From DATDIC01 sp963764525 (GTDB lineage: Bacteria; Pseudomonadota; Alphaproteobacteria; Acetobacterales; Acetobacteraceae): 64,000 nucleotides of DNA. A model generated the notes under the pieces. It was not told where the DNA came from, did not search any database, and saw only the letters and a program-made list of their open reading frames with translations. Position 1 is the first letter of the stretch. Each line of letters opens with the position of its first letter. The translations under genes and the position numbers were made by a program. The stretch is from contig CAVXTC010000006.1 in assembly GCA_963764525.1 (NCBI GenBank), positions 1 through 64,000 on the forward strand. The letters are read 5' to 3'. Below, one piece after another: positions 49,227 to 58,260 of this stretch.

Positions 49227-50234
49227 TCATGCCGCAGCGAGGTGGCGACCAAACGCCGCAACGTCGGTGTTCGTGCCACAAAGCAGAACGCCGATCCGCT
49301 GACCATTGATCCTTTCGCGCAGCGGTCCGAGTGCCGCGGCTGTCGCTGCCGCACACGCCGGCTCGGTCGCCAGCTTCAACTCTTCAAATAGCAGCCTCAT
49401 GGCCGCACGAAGCTGGCCGTCACTCACCGTTACGAGCGCATCGATGTTGCGGCGGCATAAGCCAAAGCTGTATGCTTCGGTATGCGGTGCCATGAGACTA
49501 TCGGCGATACTGTGCATCGCTTCCATCTTAACCGGCCCCTGACTCGCGAAGCTTCGTCCCATTACGTCCGCGCCTTCGGGCTCGACGCCATACACTGCAA
49601 CTCCCGGCATGCTCAATTTGAACGCGGTGGCAACCCCCGCCGCCAAGCCTCCGCCGCCGATCGGCACGATCACCGCATCTAGGGTATCCGTGCCGCTGCC
49701 AACCGATTGCTCCATCCACTCTGCACCCAATGTCGCGGTGCCTAGCACGGTGCGATAGCTGTTGAACGGATGCACGAAGAAGCGACCCTCGTGGTGCTCG
49801 ATTTCGCGCACCTTCGCGAAGCCAGTGACCGCGTCCTCCACAAGCAGCACCTCCGCCCCACACTGCTGTGCCAGGGCGATGCGTGCCGGATTGGCAGTCT
49901 TCACCATCACCACTTTTGCACTGATGTCCAGCCGCATCGCCGCGTAAGCTACGGCAACCGCATGGTTACCGGACGAAATGGCCGTGACGCCTCTCAAGCG
50001 CGTCGGATTGTCCAACGCCAGAAGGCTAGAGAACGCGCCGCGCGCTTTAAACGTGCCGCTGACCTGCAAAAGCTCGAACTTGAACTGCAACCAAGTCCCA
50101 CTGAGTGTTGGAAAATCGTCGCGCTCGGCCACCGGCGTGACCCGAATATAAGGCCGCAGCTCAGTCCGCAAGGCAGCGATCGAAGCGAGGTCCGGAGTTG
50201 GGATCCCATCGATCTGGTCCCATGCATCGGTCAA
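49227..50234 (-). CDS. Threonine/serine dehydratase-like PLP enzyme
   Basis: Fold-type II PLP enzyme of the threonine dehydratase group. The Schiff-base lysine is in QVSGTFKARGAFSSLL, the substrate loop is AISSGNHAVAVAYA, and the cofactor-phosphate Gly loop is VPIGGGGLAAGVATA. The start is judged to be TTG 50234 (LTDAWDQIDGIPTPDLASI) since AAGGAG lies seven bases upstream and family proteins begin near this point; the frame remains open upstream to ATG 50486 without family similarity. With this start the protein has 335 residues. It would deaminate threonine or serine, or racemise an amino acid. It lies inside the insert that splits the peptide-binding gene. Confidence 0.8.
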   Translation of the reverse strand: MTDAWDQIDGIPTPDLASIAALRTELRPYIRVTPVAERDDFPTLSGTWLQFKFELLQVSGTFKARGAFSSLLALDNPTRLRGVTAISSGNHAVAVAYAAMRLDISAKVVMVKTANPARIALAQQCGAEVLLVEDAVTGFAKVREIEHHEGRFFVHPFNSYRTVLGTATLGAEWMEQSVGSGTDTLDAVIVPIGGGGLAAGVATAFKLSMPGVAVYGVEPEGADVMGRSFASQGPVKMEAMHSIADSLMAPHTEAYSFGLCRRNIDALVTVSDGQLRAAMRLLFEELKLATEPACAAATAAALGPLRERINGQRIGVLLCGTNTDVAAFGRHLAAA

Positions 50235-50510
50235 GACAATCTCCTTCGTCACGAGGGGGACATCGCTGGATAGTGGCAGGATGCATCGCTGTTGGCCACC
50301 CAACTCTTCAAGCCAAGCAGCGAGGCCTAGTGCCGCGAGTGTCGACACGCTTCCGGATACTGTTGGAAAAACCTCAATGGCTGCATCCGCGGACGGCAGG
50401 TATCCACCCATATCGGAGGTTTGCATATTTTTAAGAATTCTGCACCGCCTATCCGCGAGGCCGCGCCATGTTTTGCCTCCCCTCAAACGCTCAACTACTG
50501 AACCAACATG

Positions 50511-51344
50511 TCAGCAACGCGCTTTCCTTCTGCCCAGGAGAGTAAGCGCGAGCAGGCCAATAAACCCAGGCAACAGCAGGAACGCGGAAGCTGGCTCCGA
50601 CGCCGTCACCGAAGTAACGTCAGTAAGGTCGTTGGAGAAAGCCGGGATCTCACCGTTGGTGCAGCAGTTCATGGCCGGAGTGAATGCATCACTGCTGCCG
50701 CCGAAATTCAGCGTGTGCAGGCCCGGGGCGAGGTCCTCAATCATCAGCCAATAACCGGCCGATTTCGTCGGAACAAGGTCAGCGCCAACCGGCACACCCT
50801 CGGAAGCAATCAAACTGCCGGCTTGTACGGGTCCCGCGGAAAACAAACCTGTGACTTCGAGATAGGAGCTTGGGTTGGCCACCGGAACTCCGTCACTCGA
50901 CGCGAACAAGCTGGCAGGGTTTACAGCATTCAGCCACCCCGCAACCAGGGCGTTGGCCGCGTTCTGGCGATCGGCCAGGGTGGCGGTAGGTGGATCTATT
51001 TCGGCTGGCTCGGTATCAAAAAAGTTGATCAGGGGGAGCAGCACAGGCTTGCCCCCTGGCACCTGAAAACTTCGGCTGACCGGACCGGTGGTGCCGGTCG
51101 TGCCCGCGATGAAAAACACAGGGCCGGTGTTGTTCACGTTCGCGAAAGCCCCAGTGGTATCGGTCAGCGGGTTCTGTGCGACGGGTGCCTGCAGCGCCCA
51201 TGACCACCAGGCGGCTGTCCAGTCGGCAATGGACTTGCCGGCAACGAACGAATTTGGTGGCAGAATGGTTGTACTGCTCGCCGGTTGCGAGACGGACATG
51301 ATAAGCCCGAATGTAACTATGATAGCCCAAATGCGTTTGTGCAC
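50511..51344 (-). CDS. PEP-CTERM-like exported protein
   Basis: Intact 277-residue secreted protein. It has a signal peptide (MHKRIWAIIVTFGLIMSVSQ, cleavage near PASS), a domain starting VAGKSIADWTAAWWSWALQA that I associate with other PEP-CTERM proteins, and the C-terminal sorting-like element ASEPASAFLLLPGFIGLLAL followed by RRKARC. The tripeptide is SEP instead of PEP, an unusual but still plausible variant. No catalytic motif. A perfect inverted repeat is located 22 bp upstream of the start (51366-51387). It is part of the insert with the dehydratase and IS relic. Confidence 0.75.
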   Translation of the reverse strand: MHKRIWAIIVTFGLIMSVSQPASSTTILPPNSFVAGKSIADWTAAWWSWALQAPVAQNPLTDTTGAFANVNNTGPVFFIAGTTGTTGPVSRSFQVPGGKPVLLPLINFFDTEPAEIDPPTATLADRQNAANALVAGWLNAVNPASLFASSDGVPVANPSSYLEVTGLFSAGPVQAGSLIASEGVPVGADLVPTKSAGYWLMIEDLAPGLHTLNFGGSSDAFTPAMNCCTNGEIPAFSNDLTDVTSVTASEPASAFLLLPGFIGLLALTLLGRRKARC

Positions 51345-51365
51345 TGTTCCCCTCCAATTTGGGCG

Positions 51366-51387
51366 TACTCTACGAGAGCGTAGAGTA
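51366..51387. promoter_or_regulatory. Perfect 9-bp inverted repeat upstream of PEP-CTERM gene
   Basis: TACTCTACG at 51366-51374 and CGTAGAGTA at 51379-51387, separated by AGAG. It lies 22 bp before ATG 51344 on the minus strand, where it could be an operator or a hairpin in the mRNA leader covering the approach to the ribosome-binding site. A T run for termination is not present on either side. Confidence 0.6.
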
Positions 51388-51689
51388 TGGTTCCATTACG
51401 AATTTTGACTTGTCAAGATCTTTCGATATGGAACGAATCGGCACCGATCCCAAGGTGAATCAAAGCTTTCGTGGAACAATGAGCAGAGTTTAACGATATG
51501 GCGGACAACCGAATGAAAGCACGCGACGGCGGCAAATTCCAACTCCGACCATCCGATCATGTCGTTCGGAATGCCCGGCAGGACCCCGTCGATTGCAAGG
51601 CAGGCGGTCGGATCGCGACTGGACGACGCGGCTGTACATAAATGATATGTGGACGGCCTCCGCGTGCAAGGGTTTTCGCGGCTGTTGTG

Positions 51690-51922
51690 GCGATACCACG
51701 TGGTTCTGGACCATCTGCGGCTGCGGGCGGGCGTCCGCATCGACGCCGAACAGCGTGTCATAGACCAGATAGGCGTAGTTGCGGGTAACCAGGCCTGGCG
51801 TGAAGCTCGGGTCCAGCAAAGCGAGATCGGCCTGCGGAACGTGCGGTCGGCCGCGCGCACCTTCGGGCGGCAAGTGCCGCACTGCCAGCGGCGATCGACG
51901 CAAGAAATTGGCGACGCTGCAT
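51690..51922 (-). pseudogene. Peptide ABC binding protein, 5' fragment
   Basis: The start of a DppA-like binding protein. ATG 51922 behind GGGAGAT begins a Tat- or Sec-like signal peptide (MQRRQFLASIAAGSAALAA). After a frame change near 51855 the mature start appears: PQADLALLDPSFTPGLVTRN, YAYLVYDTLFGVDADARPQP and QMVQNHVV. At about 51690 similarity ends abruptly. The C-terminal end is found at 47579-47820, so this is the 5' half of the split gene; the central 400 or so codons are absent. Confidence 0.7.
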
Positions 51923-52039
51923 GGCGGTGCATCTCCCGGTATGCTGATCCGGGAAGCCTACCGCCGTTCCGCGTCATCTCCCATGGGGTCTCCCCCTGGA
52001 AACACGCCGGCGCGGGCACCGTTGCCCGCGCCGCTGCTG

Positions 52040-52522
52040 TCAGAGATGTGACAGGATCGCTTCCGCGGTGCTGACCTCGAACCCGCCCGGCTGCTCGATC
52101 CCGAGATAGGTGACCTTGCCGTCCTGGGCGACCAGCGCATAGCGCTGGCTGCGCATCCCCATGCCGCGCCCGACCAGATCGAGCTCCAGTCCCAGCGCCT
52201 TGGCGAACGCGCCGGAGCCATCGGCCAGCATCAGCACCTTGTTGCCGCTGCCCTGTTCCTTGCCCCAGGCCCCCATCACGAACGCGTCGTTCACGGCAAT
52301 GCATGCAATCGTATCGACACCCTTCGCCTTGAGGGCGTCAGCGTTCTCCACGAACCCGGGCAGGTGCTTATTGCTGCAGGTGGGCGTGAAGGCGCCCGGC
52401 ACCGCGAACAGCACCACTTTCTTGCCCTTGAAGATCTCGTCGGTGGAGGTCTCCTTTGGCCCGTCCGGGGTGGCCATCATCAGCTTCATGGACGGAATCG
52501 CATCGCCGACTTTGATCGTCAT
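52040..52522 (-). CDS. Peroxiredoxin 5-type (1-Cys/atypical 2-Cys)
   Basis: Intact 160-residue thioredoxin-fold peroxidase that reduces hydrogen peroxide and alkyl hydroperoxides. The peroxidatic cysteine is in AVPGAFTPTCSNKHLPGF (near residue 49), the active-site Thr and Arg contexts are TPTCS and GMRSQRYALVAQDG. This is the AhpC/TSA-Prx5 type. It is monocistronic and divergent from yqgE, 96 bp away. The direct neighbourhood gives no specific reductant; glutaredoxin or thioredoxin are the usual ones. Confidence 0.92.
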   Translation of the reverse strand: MTIKVGDAIPSMKLMMATPDGPKETSTDEIFKGKKVVLFAVPGAFTPTCSNKHLPGFVENADALKAKGVDTIACIAVNDAFVMGAWGKEQGSGNKVLMLADGSGAFAKALGLELDLVGRGMGMRSQRYALVAQDGKVTYLGIEQPGGFEVSTAEAILSHL

Positions 52523-52618
52523 GGGATCGCCTCGCTCCTGTGGCCCTTGCCAACGGCTCTCCTACCGCCGCCGTCCCGCGAAGTCACGCCGCTTGCAGGG
52601 CGCGCCGGGCAAGCCCAA

Positions 52619-53218
52619 ATGAGCCGCATGGCGCGCACTGCAAAGCCGGCCCAGCCTGGGCCGGATCGATACCTCACCGGCCAGCTTCTCATTGCCATGC
52701 CGGTCATGGCCGATCCGCGGTTTGCCCAAAGCGTGATTTACGTCTGCGCCCATACCCCGGACGGTGCGATGGGGTTGGTGCTGAACCGGCCCATCACCAA
52801 GCCCAGCTTCGACGACCTGCTGCGCCAGCTTGAGATCGAGCCGGTGCCCCCGGCCCGCCGCGTCCGCCTGTGCGCCGGCGGCCCGGTGGATAACGCGCGC
52901 GGCTTCGTGTTGCACACCGCCGACTGGACCGGCGAAGGCAGCCTGAAGGTGAATGAGGAGCTGGCGCTGACCGCCAGCCTGGATGTGCTGAAGGCGATTG
53001 CTGAGGGTGGCGGCCCGCGCGAGGGCATCCTTGCCCTCGGTTACGCCGGCTGGGGCCCGGGGCAGCTTGAGGCGGAGATCCAGCAGAACGCCTGGCTGTC
53101 GGTGCCGGCGCAGGAGACCCTGGTGTTCGATGAGGGCCATGACACCAAGTGGCGCCGGGCGTTCGGCACGCTGAAGATCGATCCGCTGCTGCTGTCGAAT
53201 TCCGCCGGGCACGCCTGA
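52619..53218 (+). CDS. yqgE: YqgE/AlgH family protein
   Basis: Intact 199-residue UPF0301 protein. It begins ATG 52619 (MSRMARTAKPAQPGPDRYLT) and contains the family core TGQLLIAMPVMADPRFAQSV, TPDGAMGLVLNRPI and GGPVDNARGFVLHT, ending with a C-terminal region FDEGHDTKWRRAFGTLKID. The function is not known; members were named AlgH for a proposed regulatory role in alginate production. It is 68 bp upstream of the carrier-protein gene and probably has its own promoter. Confidence 0.9.
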   Translation: MSRMARTAKPAQPGPDRYLTGQLLIAMPVMADPRFAQSVIYVCAHTPDGAMGLVLNRPITKPSFDDLLRQLEIEPVPPARRVRLCAGGPVDNARGFVLHTADWTGEGSLKVNEELALTASLDVLKAIAEGGGPREGILALGYAGWGPGQLEAEIQQNAWLSVPAQETLVFDEGHDTKWRRAFGTLKIDPLLLSNSAGHA

Positions 53219-53286
53219 TCGGCTTAACCGTCCAGTAGCCAACTCCGGTGTCTCATGCGGGCGAACCCGCCCCCAGGAGGCACCGT

Positions 53287-53553
53287 ATGTCGCCGGCTCC
53301 GCTCGCCGTCATCCCGCGGCCGGTCATGGCCGAGCTCACCGACATCTGCCGCACCGTGCTGGACCGGCCGGACCTGACGCTGTCGGAGGAAACCAGTGCC
53401 GACGATGTCCCGGGCTGGGATTCGATGACCCACATCGCCCTGGTGGTCGAGGCCGAGTGCCGGTTCGGGGTGACCTTCCAGAGCGGCGAGATCGAGAGCC
53501 TCCGGCGGGTCGGCGACCTGATTCGGCTGATCGAGGCCAAGCGCGCCGCCTGA
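53287..53553 (+). CDS. Acyl carrier protein-like phosphopantetheine carrier
   Basis: 88-residue carrier protein with the 4'-phosphopantetheine attachment serine in PGWDSMTHIALVVEAEC (near residue 44). It starts at ATG 53287 behind AGGAGG. It heads a three-gene unit with an MBOAT acyltransferase 7 bp downstream and an SGNH/DltD-like protein, an order (carrier, MBOAT, SGNH) that recalls dltC, dltB and dltD. It would present an activated acyl or D-alanyl group. The loading enzyme (DltA-like or acyl-ACP synthase) is not in the window. Confidence 0.85.
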   Translation: MSPAPLAVIPRPVMAELTDICRTVLDRPDLTLSEETSADDVPGWDSMTHIALVVEAECRFGVTFQSGEIESLRRVGDLIRLIEAKRAA

Positions 53554-53560
53554 CCGCATC

Positions 53561-55069
53561 GTGCTGTTCAATTCGTACGTCTTCCTGGCGTTCCTGCCGA
53601 TCACGCTGGGCGGTTTTCTGCTGGCCGGCCGCGCCGGGCGGCGTGTCGCCGGGTGCTGGCTGATCGCGGCGTCGCTGCTGTTCTACGGCTGGTGGAGGCC
53701 GGCGTTCGTGCCGTTTCTACTGGCCTCGATCGGCGCCAACTACGCCATCGCACGGTTGATCGCGGCGAACGAGGGCCGCCGCATCCAGGGCTGGCTGCTC
53801 GCCGGCGGGATCGTCGGCAACGTCGCGGCGCTGATGTATTTCAAATACCTCGCAACGCTGTTGGGGCTGGCCGGCATCGGCTTCGTGGCGCCCGTGCTGC
53901 CGCTCGGCATCAGCTTTTTTACTTTCACCCAGATCGGCTTCCTGATCGATTGCCGGCAGGGGCTGGCGCGCGAACGCGGGCTGCTGAGCTACGCGCTGTT
54001 CGTGACGTTCTTTCCGCATTTGATCGCTGGGCCCATCCTGCACAATCGCGAGATCATGCCGCAATTCGCGACATCGGCGATGTATCGCGGCTCGGCCGCC
54101 AATATCGCGGCGGGGCTGGCGATCTTCCTGATCGGGCTGCTCAAGAAATGCCTGCTGGCCGACCCGCTGGCGGCCACAGTCGGGGCTGGTTTTGCGCACC
54201 CGGAGCAACTCGCGCTGCTCGGTGCATGGCAGGCGGCGCTGGGGTATTCGCTGCAGCTCTATTTCGATTTTTCCGGTTACTCGGACATGGCGATCGGTAT
54301 TGCGCGCATGTTCAACCTGCGGTTCCCGGCCAATTTCAACTCGCCCTACAAGGCGCAGAGCGTGATCGAATACTGGCAGCGCTGGCATATGACGCTGACG
54401 CGGTACCTGACGCTGTATCTCTATAATCCGATCTCGCTCTCGGTGACGCGGCGGCGCGCTGTGCGCGGCTTGGCAGTGCATCGGCAGGCACAGGCGAGCC
54501 CCGGCGGGTTTGCCACGATGGTGCTGTTGCCGACGTTCGTAACGATGGCGGTGGCAGGCGTGTGGCACGGCAGCGGGATCACGTTCCTGGTGTTCGGCCT
54601 GTTGCACGCGGTCTATCTGTCGGCGAACCACGCGTGGCGATTGCTGTGGCGGCGCCCGCGCGGCACGGCCTGCGCGGCAATCGCCGGACGGATCACGCTG
54701 ACCTATGGCTGCGTGCTGATCGGTGCGGTGCTGTTCCGTTCACCGTCGCTGCGGATCGCCGGCCAGGTCCTGGGCGGAATGCTCGGGCTGCACGGCGTGT
54801 CACTGCGGCTGGTTGCCGACAAGGACGGCCTGCGGGCGCTGCTGCTGGCGGCGTGGCTCGCCGGGCTGTATGCGATCGTCTGGGGGGCGCCGAACACGCA
54901 GCAGATCATGCGCGCGTGCGGCCCGACGCTGGAGGCGGTGCGCGCCGGCCCGCTGCCCTGGTTGGCCTGGCGACCCAGCCTGCCCTGGGCGGCGGCGTTC
55001 GGCTGCGCGGCGGCGCTGGCGCTCCTGTCGATCGGCGGCAGCGGCGAGTTTCTGTATTTCCAGTTCTGA
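53561..55069 (+). CDS. MBOAT membrane O-acyltransferase (AlgI/DltB-like)
   Basis: Intact 502-residue polytopic acyltransferase. It starts at GTG 53561 (VLFNSYVFLAFLPITLGGFL), 7 bp after the carrier protein. Family motifs are LPLGISFFTFTQIGFLID, YSLQLYFDFSGYSDMAIGIA, NFNSPYKAQSVIEYWQRWHM and the catalytic histidine in VAGVWHGSGITFLVFGLLH. It transfers an acyl group across the inner membrane to an extracellular polymer. Combined with the carrier protein, the donor is probably acyl-S-carrier, as in DltB, rather than acyl-CoA. Two proteins transcribed 7 bp apart on each side indicate an operon. Confidence 0.9.
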   Translation: MLFNSYVFLAFLPITLGGFLLAGRAGRRVAGCWLIAASLLFYGWWRPAFVPFLLASIGANYAIARLIAANEGRRIQGWLLAGGIVGNVAALMYFKYLATLLGLAGIGFVAPVLPLGISFFTFTQIGFLIDCRQGLARERGLLSYALFVTFFPHLIAGPILHNREIMPQFATSAMYRGSAANIAAGLAIFLIGLLKKCLLADPLAATVGAGFAHPEQLALLGAWQAALGYSLQLYFDFSGYSDMAIGIARMFNLRFPANFNSPYKAQSVIEYWQRWHMTLTRYLTLYLYNPISLSVTRRRAVRGLAVHRQAQASPGGFATMVLLPTFVTMAVAGVWHGSGITFLVFGLLHAVYLSANHAWRLLWRRPRGTACAAIAGRITLTYGCVLIGAVLFRSPSLRIAGQVLGGMLGLHGVSLRLVADKDGLRALLLAAWLAGLYAIVWGAPNTQQIMRACGPTLEAVRAGPLPWLAWRPSLPWAAAFGCAAALALLSIGGSGEFLYFQF

Positions 55070-55076
55070 CCCGCGA

Positions 55077-56196
55077 ATGCACCCGCCTGTATCCGTCCGT
55101 CGCTACCTGGTCGCATTCGGTGCGGCGGGCGCGCTGGCCTTTGCGCTGGCCTGGATCTGGGTAGCGACGATGCCGCTTGCGTTTCTCGACGTGGAATACC
55201 CGGCCTGGCTGGCGAAGGAGCGAATGCTGGCGAGCTGCGATCTTGGTTCGGTGCTGGTGGTGGGCGATTCACGCGCCGCGGTCGATATCGCCCCGGCGAT
55301 GCTGCCGGTGCGGACCACGAACCTCGCGGTCGGTGGCGGCGAGCCGATCGAGGCCTACGCCGCGATCCGCCGCGCGCTGGCCTGCAAGCAACCGCCGACG
55401 CGGGTGATCGTATCATTTGATGCCGGCCATTTCATGCAGCCCGACCTGATGTGGGAACGCAGTGTGGGGTTCGGCTTTCTCGGGCTTGCCGATATCCGGG
55501 AGCTGCGGGCGGTGTCCGAACGTCTGGGGGATCCGTCGGTGTACGGGATGAAGCGCGCGGACGGCCTGCCGCCGGGGCTGCGGGCGCGGCTGTACGCGAT
55601 CCGGTTCCCCTCGTTATATTTCGCCAGCCTGCTGCACGGCGGAGTGTTCCTGCGGTGGTGGGACAACCAGGATGCACTGAACCGGGCGATTTTGATGCGC
55701 GGCCAGTATTTCTTCGGCACCGCCGCCGGGTCGAGCACCGTCGCGCTGGACGGACATCTCGCGCGGTTTGCCGTGTTGCCGGTGCTCGACTGGTATTTCG
55801 ACCGCATGCTGGCGTTGCTGGCGGAGCGCCGGATCGCTGTCGATTTCGTGGCGATGCCGATGAACGAGGCAACCTGGCGCGCCGTCCGGCCGGAACTGGC
55901 AACCGGGTTTGCCGCCTATCTGTCGCATTATGCTGCCAAGTACCAGCAATTTCCATGTTGTCGGCGCGGTGATGCCGCACTGGCCGGACCGCTTGTTCGG
56001 CAATTCGTTCGCCCACCTGAACCCAGAGGGTACCGCCCTGTTCACCGAGAAATTCGCCCGCTGGCTCGACCGGCCGCTGCCCGCCGCGCGTGAGCTCAGC
56101 GTCGCAGAACCGCCGGCATCCAGTTCACCGCCCGCCGTGCCAGCCGGGATTCCATCGTTTCCCCTTCGTAATCCGGCGCCGACGCAGCCTGGGTGA
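55077..56196 (+). pseudogene. SGNH/DltD-like exported esterase-type protein, 3' frameshift
   Basis: Membrane-anchored SGNH-hydrolase-like protein. ATG 55077, 7 bp after the MBOAT gene, opens an uncleaved N-terminal helix (AGALAFALAWIWVATMPLAF). The GDS-type motif is VLVVGDSRAAVDIAPAM. The frame changes at about 55955: the first frame runs to 56093 out of family, while the second gives FHVVGAVMPHWPDRLFGNSF and AHLNPEGTALFTEKFARWL to the stop at 56194-56196. The C-terminal His motif is present, but the usual Asp is Asn (NSFAHLN). The corrected end overlaps the convergent GFA gene by about 100 bp, so the true end is uncertain. Confidence 0.7.
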
Positions 56197-56515
56197 ACGC
56201 CGCGCGGTCGGCCAGGCTGTTGGTGTTGATCACCGCACGCAGCCCGGCTCCGGTCTCACAGACCGCCCCGACATAGACTCCGCAGCGCCGGCAGACCAGG
56301 TAATCGGCAGTGCGCGAGCCGAACCTGTACTGCTCGACCAGCGCCCAGTCATCCGCGCTGACTTCCACCAGCCCGTGCGGGTCCGACACGGTGCGGGTGG
56401 CGTGCGCCCGACAGAATGAGCACGCGCAGGAGCGAACCGGATGGTCCGGCGGCGGCCTGGTAAGCCGCATCCGCAGGTGGATGTTGCCGCAATGGCAGCC
56501 GCCTGTGTGGTCCAT
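56096..56515 (-). CDS. GFA family protein (Mss4-like zinc fold)
   Basis: Intact 139-residue protein with zinc-binding cysteines in GGCHCGNIHLRMRLT, RSCACSFCRAHATRT and LVCRRCGVYVGAV, the pattern of the glutathione-dependent formaldehyde-activating family. ATG 56515 follows GGAAGG. A few members bind formaldehyde-glutathione adducts; for most the activity is unproven. It is convergent with the SGNH-like gene and divergent from the arabinofuranosidase gene. Confidence 0.85.
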   Translation of the reverse strand: MDHTGGCHCGNIHLRMRLTRPPPDHPVRSCACSFCRAHATRTVSDPHGLVEVSADDWALVEQYRFGSRTADYLVCRRCGVYVGAVCETGAGLRAVINTNSLADRAAFTQAASAPDYEGETMESRLARRAVNWMPAVLRR

Positions 56516-56643
56516 TCTACAACCCTTCCCACTGGCTTCCCGAACGATCCGCCGCCCGATCCTGCACCGCACGCATGTTGCTGTCATTGACGCCCCCCGG
56601 TGCGGTGCCATGCTTGGACAGCTCCGCCACAACAGGAACCGCC

Positions 56644-58185
56644 ATGCGCAGCCACGTCCTGCTGGATCGCGACTTCACCATTGGGACCACGGACAAACGC
56701 CTGTTCGGCGCTTTCGTGGAGCACATCGGCCGCTGCGTCTATGGCGGCATCTTCGAACCCGGCCACCCCGCCGCCGATGCCAAGGGGTTCCGCCAGGACG
56801 TCATGGCGCTGGTGCGCGAACTGTCGCCCACCATCATGCGCTACCCAGGCGGAAATTTCGTCTCCGGCTACGACTGGGAAGACGGGGTCGGCCCGCCGGA
56901 GCAGCGGCCTCGCCGGCTGGATTACGCCTGGCTGTCCACCGAGCCGAACAGCTTCGGCACCAACGAATTCATCGACTGGTGCCGGATGGCCGGGATCGAG
57001 CCCATGCTCGCGGTCAATCTGGGGACGCGCGGGCCCGCGGAGGCGGGCCGTTTCATCGAATACTGCAATCACCCCGGCGGCACCGCGCTGTCCGACCTGC
57101 GCCGCACCCACGGATGGCCGGAGCCGCATGGCGTGAAGTTCTGGTGCCTGGGCAACGAGATGGACGGGCCCTGGCAGACCGGCGCGAAGACCGCCGCCGA
57201 ATACGGCCGGATCGCACAGGAAACCGCCAAGGTGATGCGCTGGGTCGATCCCTCGATCGAGCTGGCGGCCTGCGGGTCGTCCGGCCGCAACATGGCAAGT
57301 TTCGGCGCCTGGGAAGATACCGTGCTGGAGCACTGCTTCGACGAGGTCGAGTGGATCTCGCTGCACACCTACCTGAACAACTACGCCGACGACACGCCGG
57401 CATTCCTCGCCGCGCCCGACCTGATGGACAGTTTCATCGAGGAAGTGGTGGCGATCGCCGACGCGGTCGCGGCGCGTCGCCGGTCACGCAAGCGGATCAT
57501 GCTGAGCTTCGACGAATGGAACGTCTGGTACCGCACCCGCCGCCCGCGCGAGGTGCGGACCCGCCCGGGCTGGCCGGTCGCACCACCGATCATCGAGGAG
57601 ATCTACGATGTGCAGGACGCGCTGGCGTTCGGCGGCATGGCGATCTCGTTGCTCAATCACGCGGATCGCGTGCGCTGCGCGTGTCTGGCACAGCTTGTCA
57701 ACGTCATCGCACCGATCATGACGGAGACCGGTGGCCCTGCGTGGCGGCAGACGATCTTCTGGCCGTTTGCGCAGTTCAGCAATCACGGTCGCGGCCGGGT
57801 CCTTCGGGCGCTGGTGCAGGGCGATAGCTTCGCAACCGCCTACAGCGATCCGCGCGGCCCGAACGATCCACCCATTCCGTTACCTGATGTGCCGTATCTG
57901 AAGCTGGCCGCCGTGCATGCCGAAGACGGCGGGCTGAACCTGTTCGCGCTCAATCGGGCGCTGGATCAGGAGATGGAGCTGGAGGTGGATGCGCGCGGGT
58001 TTGCCGGGCTGCGGGTGATCGAGGCGCTGACGCTGCATGATCCCGACCTGAAGGCGGTCAATACCAAAGCAGCGCCGGACCGGGTCCGTCCGGTTGCCAA
58101 CGATCGTGTCGAGACGGTTCCTGGCCAAGTACGCGCGGTGTTGCCGCCGGCGTCCTGGAACCTCATTCGGCTGGGCGCGGACTGA
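56644..58185 (+). CDS. Alpha-L-arabinofuranosidase, GH51
   Basis: Intact 513-residue GH51 enzyme. ATG 56644 is preferred over 56575. Family motifs: FGAFVEHIGRCVYGGIFEPG, TIMRYPGGNFVSGYDWEDG, the acid/base Glu in FWCLGNEMDGPWQTG and the nucleophile Glu in MLSFDEWNVWYRTR. It removes arabinofuranosyl side chains from plant polysaccharides (arabinan or arabinoxylan). There is no signal peptide, so it probably acts on imported oligosaccharides in the cytoplasm. No transporter gene for these is near. Confidence 0.92.
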   Translation: MRSHVLLDRDFTIGTTDKRLFGAFVEHIGRCVYGGIFEPGHPAADAKGFRQDVMALVRELSPTIMRYPGGNFVSGYDWEDGVGPPEQRPRRLDYAWLSTEPNSFGTNEFIDWCRMAGIEPMLAVNLGTRGPAEAGRFIEYCNHPGGTALSDLRRTHGWPEPHGVKFWCLGNEMDGPWQTGAKTAAEYGRIAQETAKVMRWVDPSIELAACGSSGRNMASFGAWEDTVLEHCFDEVEWISLHTYLNNYADDTPAFLAAPDLMDSFIEEVVAIADAVAARRRSRKRIMLSFDEWNVWYRTRRPREVRTRPGWPVAPPIIEEIYDVQDALAFGGMAISLLNHADRVRCACLAQLVNVIAPIMTETGGPAWRQTIFWPFAQFSNHGRGRVLRALVQGDSFATAYSDPRGPNDPPIPLPDVPYLKLAAVHAEDGGLNLFALNRALDQEMELEVDARGFAGLRVIEALTLHDPDLKAVNTKAAPDRVRPVANDRVETVPGQVRAVLPPASWNLIRLGAD

Positions 58186-58260
58186 CGGTGGCAATCCACC
58201 TCTCCCACTTGCAGGAGGGAGGCGCCTCGGTCGCGCCGATTCGCGGGCATGACGGGATGC

